Shown here in pieces: positions 1 through 5,664 of a stretch of 9,580 nt of DNA (position 1 is the stretch's first letter; every line of letters starts with the position of its first letter). This DNA is from JBDKGH01 sp039798265. GTDB lineage: Bacteria; Bacteroidota; Bacteroidia; Flavobacteriales_D; Sanyastnellaceae. The notes below the pieces were generated by a model that made no database searches, was not told the origin of the DNA, and saw nothing but the letters and a program-made list of their open reading frames with translations. The stretch covers positions 1 through 9,580 of the forward strand of contig JBDKGH010000024.1 of NCBI GenBank assembly GCA_039798265.1. Reading direction: 5' to 3'. Position numbers and translations under genes: made by a program.

Positions 1-96
1 TTTCCAAACCAAAATCCGTTAAATGGTCGTCCTTATTTCGAGCCCAGAACTAGTGAAACTATATCTTTGTTCCGTCGAGAACATTTTTTAAGCTAA
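1..96 (+). CDS. 3' tail of an upstream gene (partial, unidentified)
   Basis: The first reading frame is open from base 1 to a TAA at 94-96, giving 31 residues that end REHFLS. The other two forward frames stop within about 55 bases. The residue mix (FPNQNPLNGRPYFEP at the start) reads like ordinary protein, but it is too short to identify. If real, the gene ends 15 bases before the peroxidase start and could be in the same transcript. An open stretch of this length can occur by chance, so the call is tentative. Confidence 0.4.
   Translation, partial: FPNQNPLNGRPYFEPRTSETISLFRREHFLS
36..69 (+). promoter_or_regulatory. Possible Bacteroidota-type promoter for the peroxidase operon
   Basis: TATCTTTG at 62-69 matches the Bacteroidota -7 consensus TAnnTTTG exactly. 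TTTCG at 36-40 is a loose match to the -33 TTTG element, with 21 bases between them, which is the usual spacing. Transcription would start near 75, leaving a leader of about 35 bases before the ATG at 112. It would lie inside the end of the possible upstream gene, so the match could be chance. Confidence 0.33.
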
Positions 97-111
97 TACT
101 GTTTCTGCATC

Positions 112-690
112 ATGACACTAAAAATCGTCCTTATTACCGTTTTGGTTTGCGGCGCTGCCTTCTTCTTGGCTTCTCGCGACCGTTTCAAAAAACCAGCTAA
201 CCCAATTAAACCAGGAACTATGTCGTTTTATGATTTTGAGCTGAATGGCTTGGAGGGAGGAACAGTTAAAATGAGCGACTTCAAAGGAAAGTATGTCCTC
301 TGTGTAAATGTAGCTTCCAAATGTGGTTATACTCCTCAATATAAAGGCTTACAAGAACTCTATACCAAGTACCAAGATAAATTAGTGATCGTGGGCTTTC
401 CGTGTAATCAGTTTTTGGGGCAGGAACCCGGAGGTTCGGAAGAAATAGCGACGTTCTGTGAACGTAATTATGGAGTTACTTTTCCGATGACAGAAAAGTT
501 GGATGTAAAAGGTAAAAACCAACATCCGATCTACCAGTGGTTGACATCAAAATCGCTTAATGGTGTTTCTGATGATAACGTAAAATGGAATTTTCATAAG
601 TACCTCATTTCGCCAGAGGGAAAATGGATACAAGCATTCGGCTCTCGCACAGAACCGATGAGTGAAGAAATAACTAGCTTGTTAAAATAA
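112..690 (+). CDS. Glutathione peroxidase family thiol peroxidase with N-terminal membrane segment
   Basis: This 192-residue protein belongs to the GPx family and would reduce hydrogen peroxide or lipid hydroperoxides. The peroxidatic cysteine is Cys71 in NVASKCGYT, coded by TGT, so it is not a selenoprotein. The rest of the catalytic tetrad is visible: Gln104 (FLGQEPG) and Trp159-Asn160 (KWNFHKYL). Cys116 in FCERNYGVTFP sits where thioredoxin-dependent two-cysteine GPx enzymes carry the resolving cysteine, so a thioredoxin-like reductant is more likely than glutathione. The GPx domain starts at about residue 38. Residues 3-21 form a hydrophobic segment, followed by a basic stretch (RDRFKKP), so the enzyme is probably a membrane-anchored or exported form. 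No good lipobox is present (LVC lacks G/A/S before Cys). The stop overlaps the next start (TAATG). The family call is firm; location and reductant are inferred. Confidence 0.93.
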   Translation: MTLKIVLITVLVCGAAFFLASRDRFKKPANPIKPGTMSFYDFELNGLEGGTVKMSDFKGKYVLCVNVASKCGYTPQYKGLQELYTKYQDKLVIVGFPCNQFLGQEPGGSEEIATFCERNYGVTFPMTEKLDVKGKNQHPIYQWLTSKSLNGVSDDNVKWNFHKYLISPEGKWIQAFGSRTEPMSEEITSLLK

Positions 691-1046
691 TGCCCATTCA
701 TTGGACAGACCTAAAAAGTGAAGTAGAAGTGGATGGATTAGTAGAGCTATCGAACCTCCATCCAGTTCTTATTCTCAAACACAGCACCCGATGTTCGATC
801 AGTAGTATGGTGCTCAACAGATTGGAGCGCGAAGCACCAGCTCCAATGGATGCTCGGGGCTATCATGCGTTCTATCTCGATCTGATTCAGTTTCGATCCG
901 TTTCCAATTGGATTGCTCAAAAGTTTGGGGTGGAGCATGAGTCACCACAAGTCATTGTATTGGATCACGGTAAGGTGGTTTATCAAGCTTCGCATACCGC
1001 TATTCATTGGGATGATATTTTGGAATCTTTATCTCTATCGAACTAA
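690..1046 (+). CDS. ytxJ: YtxJ-like bacilliredoxin (monothiol, thioredoxin fold)
   Basis: This 118-residue protein matches the YtxJ family, annotated as a bacillithiol-system redox-active protein. The diagnostic motif is KHSTRCSISS at residues 30-39, with a single active-site Cys35 after the first strand. A likely cis-proline follows at Pro86 (ESPQVIVLDHGKVVY), then the final strands of a thioredoxin fold. No signal peptide is seen, so it should be cytoplasmic. Family members are thought to remove bacillithiol from mixed disulfides on proteins, or to act in a related thiol exchange. The start ATG shares its A with the TAA stop of the peroxidase gene (TAATG at 688-692), a sign of translational coupling. 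Its presence suggests that the organism makes bacillithiol, but no bsh gene is in the window. Cys35 is the only cysteine, which fits a monothiol mechanism. Confidence 0.87.
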   Translation: MPIHWTDLKSEVEVDGLVELSNLHPVLILKHSTRCSISSMVLNRLEREAPAPMDARGYHAFYLDLIQFRSVSNWIAQKFGVEHESPQVIVLDHGKVVYQASHTAIHWDDILESLSLSN

Positions 1047-1085
1047 TCTTATTTCATTTCTGAAACCCTTGATTTTGTAACCCTT

Positions 1086-1122
1086 TCAAGCTTGCGTCGT
1101 ACAAATCGCTCGTAAGCTTTGA
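1086..1122. promoter_or_regulatory. Inverted repeat (hairpin) just before the SpoIIE phosphatase start
   Basis: AAGCTTGCG at 1088-1096 can pair with CGTAAGCTT at 1111-1119 as nine pairs, one of them a G-U wobble, around a 14-base loop. With one bulged T at 1120, two further pairs (1086-1087 with 1121-1122) extend the stem. The right arm ends 2 bases before the ATG at 1125 and includes the in-frame TTG at 1119. In RNA it would cover the ribosome entry region. It could be a translational control element, a DNA operator or chance; it has no T-run, so it is not a good terminator. Confidence 0.35.
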
Positions 1123-1124
1123 TT

Positions 1125-3218
1125 ATGGAAAAAAAATGGAGGCAAAAGCTAAGTGTCGCAGCTGTTATTTCTATTGCTGCTCTTAGTATTTCTTTTGCAC
1201 TTTTCAGTATTCTATCGACGAAACATCAAGATGGCGTTTACCCATTAAAGGCAGACGACGTATGGGCTTATGTGGATCAAAGCGATACGCTTACCGCTTC
1301 TGAAATCCTTGTTTTTCCTGATTCTTTATTCACTCTTTTTGAAGGGGCTACACCCAATTTTGGTTTCTGTCGAGGTTCTGTTTGGATCATCACTTCTATA
1401 CCTCAGAAGGCTCGTCAAAATCCGAATGCCATTTTTGAAATAAAAAATCCAATTCTCAATAAAGTTGAAGTGTATGAAAAAACGGATAATGGTTTAAAAC
1501 TGCTGTTATTCGCCGGCGACGATGAAAAGTTTGATGCCCGTAAAAGAGATCACCGCAACTATTTGATCTCTCTTTCAGAAATGAACAGTCCAAATAATCA
1601 ACTCATTATTCGTGTGAGCAGTTCTGGCGAACAGTTGCAGCTTCCTTTAATGGTTTGGGATGAAGCCTCTCTGGATCAGCGCGATTATGATGATATGCTC
1701 ATTCGCGGCAGCTATTTCGGCTTGGTCATATTTGTGCTGCTATTCAACTTGTTCGTTTACTTCGTAGTCAAAGAAGAGTCTTCTTTGTATTATCTTTTGT
1801 ACAACTTATCTCTGTTGTTTTTGCAGTTCTCCTTAGGCGGTTTGGCGTTTCAATATTTATGGCCAAACAGTCCGTATTTAGCGAATGCGTTGAATCCCTT
1901 TTTTGCGTCAATCGCTATTTATGCCTTGCTCCGGTTCTCGCAAAAATTTCTGAATCTAGAAGTTTATTTTCCGCGATTAAATAAGGTGTTTTTTTATATC
2001 GCTCAGGTTTTATTAATCAACGCTTTTTTGGCTCTATTCTACATAAGACCTTTGTTTGATGCCACTATATTGGTGGTAAATTGCTTCACCTTTCTCCTTT
2101 CTTTTGCCATTATTCCTGTGGCATATTTGGTTCGAAAAAAGAAGTTCGCGCCTGCCAAATTCTTTCTATTGGCTTTCGTGATACTTGTGGTAACGGTGAT
2201 CATATTTTTATTTACCAACTTCGGTATTTTGCAAAATGATTTTTTTGCCGAGTATGGATTGTTAATTGGTTCGGCCTTGGAAGTGATATTGCTCTCCTTC
2301 GCGATTGTAGATCGTTTTAAATCTTTCAAGGACGATGCTTTTTCACGCCTTCAAGAAATCAATAGAATAACAGCGGAGAATAATGAACAGCTAGAACGCA
2401 AGGTGGAAGAGCGCACGGTAGAAATCGAACGTCAAAAGGAAGAAATTTTGAGTAGCATTCGATACGCGGAGCGCATCCAAAAAAGTCTATTGCCTACGGA
2501 TGCTCAGTTGCGAGATTTATTCCCAGAGGCCTTCGTTTATTTTCGACCGAAGGATATTGTTTCAGGAGATTTTTATTGGATAGGAAAAAAGAACATGCCG
2601 CATGCAAACGGAGAGATGGAAGAGTGGATGGTATTTGCTACGGCTGATTGCACAGGGCATGGCGTGCCCGGTGCCTTTATGAGCGTAATGGGTATCAATG
2701 TGATGGAGCAAACCTTAATGAATGAAGAGGTGAATACTCCTGGACAGGCTTTGGATTTTTTGAATAGAAAAATCTGTGAAAACATTCAAGGAAAAAACAA
2801 TGAAACTGGCCTGCGTGATGGGATGGATATAATGCTAGGCGCTATCAGTCCTTCAAAATTGAAGTTGTACTATGCTGGGGCCAACCAAAAGTTCATTGTA
2901 CAGCGAATGGGTGAGCTCATTGAATTGGATGGCGATAAACGCCCAATCGGCTCGATGGAATTTGTTCAGCCCTTTTCAAATCATGAATTTGATCTGCATC
3001 GTGGGGATGTTATCTACTCTTATACCGATGGTTATAAGGATCAATTTGGTGGGCCGAATGCCAAGAAGTTTAAGATCACAGGATTAAAAACACTTATACA
3101 AGAACTAGCGCCATTGACCATGGCCGAGCAGCGCGATCGGGTGGCGGATACCTTTGAAAAGTGGAAAGGGTCGCTCGATCAAATAGATGATGTATGTGTT
3201 ATGGCTATTCGGGTCTAA
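1125..3218 (+). CDS. 7TMR-DISM membrane receptor with SpoIIE/PP2C serine phosphatase domain
   Basis: This 697-residue signalling protein was started at ATG 1125 (MEKKWRQK); an in-frame TTG six bases earlier is possible but less likely. A first membrane helix (about 11-31) is followed by an extracytoplasmic domain (about 40-185) resembling 7TMR-DISMED2. Seven membrane helices (about 197-394) of the 7TMR-DISM type come next, then a coiled coil (about 400-445, LERKVEERTVEIERQKEE). The C-terminal PP2C/SpoIIE domain runs from about 446 to the end. Metal-binding acidic residues are in place: Asp482 (VSGDFYW), Asp508 (ADCTGHGVPGA), Asp568 (DGMDIMLG), Asp635 (SYTDGYKDQ) and Asp688-689 (QIDDVCVM). The phosphatase should therefore be active. 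Such enzymes usually dephosphorylate anti-anti-sigma (STAS) proteins in partner switching, but no STAS or anti-sigma gene is in the window. The outer-domain ligand is unknown. Confidence 0.93.
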   Translation: MEKKWRQKLSVAAVISIAALSISFALFSILSTKHQDGVYPLKADDVWAYVDQSDTLTASEILVFPDSLFTLFEGATPNFGFCRGSVWIITSIPQKARQNPNAIFEIKNPILNKVEVYEKTDNGLKLLLFAGDDEKFDARKRDHRNYLISLSEMNSPNNQLIIRVSSSGEQLQLPLMVWDEASLDQRDYDDMLIRGSYFGLVIFVLLFNLFVYFVVKEESSLYYLLYNLSLLFLQFSLGGLAFQYLWPNSPYLANALNPFFASIAIYALLRFSQKFLNLEVYFPRLNKVFFYIAQVLLINAFLALFYIRPLFDATILVVNCFTFLLSFAIIPVAYLVRKKKFAPAKFFLLAFVILVVTVIIFLFTNFGILQNDFFAEYGLLIGSALEVILLSFAIVDRFKSFKDDAFSRLQEINRITAENNEQLERKVEERTVEIERQKEEILSSIRYAERIQKSLLPTDAQLRDLFPEAFVYFRPKDIVSGDFYWIGKKNMPHANGEMEEWMVFATADCTGHGVPGAFMSVMGINVMEQTLMNEEVNTPGQALDFLNRKICENIQGKNNETGLRDGMDIMLGAISPSKLKLYYAGANQKFIVQRMGELIELDGDKRPIGSMEFVQPFSNHEFDLHRGDVIYSYTDGYKDQFGGPNAKKFKITGLKTLIQELAPLTMAEQRDRVADTFEKWKGSLDQIDDVCVMAIRV

Positions 3219-3272
3219 TTTTCTTTCTGTTGTTTCTTTTTTAACCTATACTTGATCGCTTTTCTCAAGTAT

Positions 3273-3902
3273 ATGCCTGTACCATTTGTTTTGCGATACA
3301 TTGCTGAGGGTGAACACCAGCAGCAAGATTTCAAAATGCGTGTCGATGATTCAAAAAAAATCGCACGCACCTTGGCGGCTTTCGCCAATACAGATGGTGG
3401 CCGACTGTTGATAGGTGTAAAAGACAATGGCAATATCGCCGGAGTGAATGCCGAAGAGGAAGTACATATGCTCGAAGCAGCAGCAAAGATGTACTGTAAA
3501 CCGCCCATTCATTTTGAAATCAATGCGTGGAAGGTGGATTTCAAAACGATCCTAGACGTATGGGTAGAGCCTTCTTCCAACAAACCTCATTCGTGCATTA
3601 CAGAAGAAAATCAATGGAAGTATTTTATTCGCAGAGATGATCAGAACTTGCCCGCACCGGCTGTGCTTCTAGAGGTGTGGCGAACACAAGATCACGACCG
3701 TACCGAGCGATATTTTCATACCGAAAAAGAAAAGAAAATTTTCGATGTGCTCGAGCATACAAAAGGCGCTAGTTTTAGTATGATTCAGCGCAATACGGGT
3801 ATTCATAAAAGTGTTTTGGTAAAATTATTGGCTCGTTTCATTCGATGGGGGTTAATTGAACTATATTTCGTTCAAGATCAATCCATGTATCGACTGAAGT
3901 AA
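3273..3902 (+). CDS. AlbA_2 (Schlafen-like) putative DNA-binding protein with C-terminal winged helix
   Basis: This 209-residue protein is started at ATG 3273 (MPVPFVLRY). An upstream in-frame TTG at 3252 would add seven residues and is less convincing. Residues 11-125 fit the AlbA_2 (divergent AAA-4, Schlafen-like) domain: an acidic start ending in DFK (13-21), then IARTLAAFANTDGGRLLIGV (30-49) with DNGNIAGV, and YFIRRDD (117-123). Residues of about 148-205 look like a winged helix: HTEKEKKIFDVLEHT, then IQRNTGIHKSVLVKLLARF, then a short beta wing (GLIELYFV). Many AlbA_2 proteins are predicted nucleic-acid binders or transcription regulators; their biochemistry is mostly unknown. It is shorter than the roughly 400-500 residue versions with a C-terminal ATPase-like part. 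The next gene begins 3 bases after its stop, so the two are probably cotranscribed. Confidence 0.8.
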   Translation: MPVPFVLRYIAEGEHQQQDFKMRVDDSKKIARTLAAFANTDGGRLLIGVKDNGNIAGVNAEEEVHMLEAAAKMYCKPPIHFEINAWKVDFKTILDVWVEPSSNKPHSCITEENQWKYFIRRDDQNLPAPAVLLEVWRTQDHDRTERYFHTEKEKKIFDVLEHTKGASFSMIQRNTGIHKSVLVKLLARFIRWGLIELYFVQDQSMYRLK

Positions 3903-3905
3903 ACG

Positions 3906-4241
3906 ATGTTCGCCCGATTCCGAAAAATAGAAAACCTACACATAGCCTTTTGGCTGGTTAAAGACTTATGTTGGGTAGCAGACATCAAGTGGTTGGGTGT
4001 ATTGATGATTGTTCCTACTGTTCTTATTTCCTGCTGGTTTACCTGGAAACTTCGGTCAGATACCGAAGAGTTGGCGCATAATTTCGCGGTAACGTGTTGG
4101 ATAGTGGCCAATTCCATTTGGATGACGGGAGAGTTTTTCTGGAACGATTCCACTCGACATTGGTCGATCGGCTTTTTCTCCTTAGGCCTATTAGCGCTGA
4201 TTATTTTCTACGCGAGTCGCTATCTCTTCAAGAAAAACTGA
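3906..4241 (+). CDS. Small tryptophan-rich membrane protein of unknown function
   Basis: I do not recognise a named family. The 111-residue protein has hydrophobic helices at about 28-48, 58-76 and 87-104, and a weaker one at about 10-24 (LHIAFWLVKDLCWVA). It therefore probably has three or four membrane spans and a basic C-terminus (RYLFKKN). Nine tryptophans (residues 16, 23, 29, 44, 47, 65, 72, 79, 86) make up about 8% of the chain, several near predicted membrane boundaries. Two cysteines lie in or near membrane helices (Cys43, Cys64), with Cys22 near the N-terminus. The ATG lies 3 bases after the stop of the AlbA_2 gene, which supports both the start and cotranscription. An overlapping frame at 4094-4288 is not convincing as a gene. 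Confidence 0.78.
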   Translation: MFARFRKIENLHIAFWLVKDLCWVADIKWLGVLMIVPTVLISCWFTWKLRSDTEELAHNFAVTCWIVANSIWMTGEFFWNDSTRHWSIGFFSLGLLALIIFYASRYLFKKN

Positions 4242-4254
4242 TTTTTGTCAGTTT
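4235..4254. promoter_or_regulatory. Perfect dyad AAACTGA-N6-TCAGTTT: terminator hairpin or CRP/FNR-type operator
   Basis: Seven bases (4235-4241) are repeated inverted at 4248-4254 around a 6-base T-rich spacer. The TGA stop of the small membrane protein is part of the left arm. As RNA it would make a 7-bp, AT-rich hairpin at the 3' end of the gene, followed by CTATTTTG, which is a weak terminator. As DNA, the layout TGA-N6-TCA is that of CRP/FNR-family operators, and a CRP-like response regulator is encoded two genes downstream. The sequence alone does not decide between these. Confidence 0.4.
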
Positions 4255-4405
4255 CTATTTTGATGGGCATCATCGTCAAGAAAGATGATTTAAGTCACTT
4301 TTGAACTGTCCTATTCGTTAGCAGAAATGCGGGCGATGGATGTGATGTTTTTTTTTCAAAAAGCAATAATGAACAGCAATGATCCTAAAAACGGAAGCAC
4401 TTCAT

Positions 4406-4413
4406 TAGATTTG
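4406..4413 (+). promoter_or_regulatory. Likely -7 promoter element for the kinase/regulator operon
   Basis: TAGATTTG is an exact match to the Bacteroidota -7 consensus TAnnTTTG and lies 18 bases before the kinase ATG at 4432. A start of transcription near 4419 would leave a leader of about a dozen bases. No good TTTG-type -33 element is seen about 20 bases upstream (4381-4387), so the promoter may need an activator or may be weak. The rest of the 190-base gap (4242-4431) holds the dyad at 4235-4254, a small imperfect inverted repeat (ATCATC/GATGAT, 4269-4289) and a T9 run; no gene was found in it. Confidence 0.42.
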
Positions 4414-4431
4414 TCTTAATCGACCTTTACT

Positions 4432-5664
4432 ATGAGCGAATACACCACCACGACGGAAAGTCGGTTTGAATCTATTTTTAATCACGTAAATGAAGGCATT
4501 TTGATAGCCAATGCCAAAGGGGAGATCATTGTCGTAAATCCTAAGTGCTATCAAATGTTCGGATACGGCGAGCAAGAGCTTAAAGGCAAAACAGTAGAAG
4601 TGTTGATTCCCGGTGAATACACGAATCGCCATATTCAGTACCGCGAATCTTACATGGAGAAACCTACTAAAAGGCCGATGGGAAGAAACTTTACCCTTTA
4701 TGGCCTAAGGAAGGATGAAAGCCGTTTTCCATTAGAAATTAGCTTGAGTTATTATCACTCACCCGAAGGGCTTTATGTGATAGCTTTTATCATCGACATT
4801 ACCGAGCGCTACGAGCAGCAAGAAAAAATACGACGCATCAACGAAGAACTCAAGGTGTTGAATGAAACCTTGGAAAAAAAGGTGAACGAACGCACGTTGG
4901 TGCTAAAAGAAGCGCTACATGATTTAGAAGCGTCACGCGATGAATTGACCAATGCTTTAGAGAAAGAAAAAGAGCTGAATGAAATGAAGTCACGATTTAT
5001 CTCGATGGCTTCGCATGAATTTCGGACACCACTGAGCACGGTACTTTCGTCTGTTTCACTGATCGGGAAATATGATCAAATAGAGGATCAGGAAAAACGT
5101 GAGAAACACATTCTACGCATCAAAGGCGCAGTGCAAAGTTTGACAGAGATACTAAACGATTTTTTGTCTATAGGGAAATTGGAAGAAGGCAAAGTAATGG
5201 CTCATCCCGTGCAAATGAACTTGCGAGAAACCATGGAGGAGATGGCGGCAGAAATGCAGGCCTTGGCCAAAACAGGTCAAGTGATTCATACACGCATAGA
5301 AGGGGAGGATAGTTTAGTATTGGATAAGCAATTACTGCGAAACATACTCATTAATTTGTTGGCCAATGCCATCAAGTTTTCGAATGAAGATAAGCCCATT
5401 TATTTATCAGCTATTCACGCTAACGGCTCGTTAGAAGTTACCGTGAAAGATGAAGGAGTGGGCATTCCAGAAGAAGATCAAAAACATTTGTTTGAACGTT
5501 TTTTCCGCGGAAAAAATGTATCGAATATTCAAGGAACTGGACTTGGACTCAATATCGTGTTGAAGTATTTAGAGCTCCTCGACGGTCAAATTACTTTCAA
5601 AAGTGAATTAGAAAAAGGAACCTCCTTTGTTGTTACCCTACCTACTAAAACGGATATGCCATGA
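4432..5664 (+). CDS. Soluble PAS-domain sensor histidine kinase
   Basis: This 410-residue kinase has no membrane segment, so it should sense a cytoplasmic signal. A PAS domain covers about residues 8-128 (FESIFNHVNEGILIANAKG to VIAFIIDITER). A long coiled coil (about 128-190, LEKKVNERTLVLKEALHDLE) leads to the HisKA dimerisation helix with the phospho-accepting His195 in SMASHEFRTPLSTV. The HATPase_c domain is complete: N-box 308-315 (NLLANAIK), G1 box DEGVGIP (340-346), F-box FERFFRG (354-360) and G2 box GTGLGL (368-373). The PAS domain has no obvious heme or flavin signature that I can read by eye, so the signal is unknown. The stop overlaps the start of the response regulator (ATGA at 5661-5664), which marks the two as a cognate pair. 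The 7TMR phosphatase carries a similar coiled-coil linker (KVEERT / KVNERT), typical of such signalling helices. Confidence 0.95.
   Translation: MSEYTTTTESRFESIFNHVNEGILIANAKGEIIVVNPKCYQMFGYGEQELKGKTVEVLIPGEYTNRHIQYRESYMEKPTKRPMGRNFTLYGLRKDESRFPLEISLSYYHSPEGLYVIAFIIDITERYEQQEKIRRINEELKVLNETLEKKVNERTLVLKEALHDLEASRDELTNALEKEKELNEMKSRFISMASHEFRTPLSTVLSSVSLIGKYDQIEDQEKREKHILRIKGAVQSLTEILNDFLSIGKLEEGKVMAHPVQMNLRETMEEMAAEMQALAKTGQVIHTRIEGEDSLVLDKQLLRNILINLLANAIKFSNEDKPIYLSAIHANGSLEVTVKDEGVGIPEEDQKHLFERFFRGKNVSNIQGTGLGLNIVLKYLELLDGQITFKSELEKGTSFVVTLPTKTDMP

Noticed and set aside
322..324. Selenocysteine at the GPx active site
   Set aside because: The codon is TGT for cysteine, with no in-frame TGA.
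3247..3254. TATACTTG as a -7 promoter element for the AlbA_2 gene
   Set aside because: It has one mismatch to TAnnTTTG, and the upstream T-rich stretch gives no -33 element at a proper distance. The match is too weak to list as a feature.
4094..4288. Plus-strand open frame of 64 residues overlapping the small membrane protein gene
   Set aside because: It lies mostly inside the membrane protein gene in another frame. The longer gene has better start placement and clear membrane helices.
4269..4289. Short inverted repeat ATCATC/GATGAT after the small membrane protein gene
   Set aside because: Only six pairs with a nine-base loop and no T-run; common by chance in AT-rich DNA.
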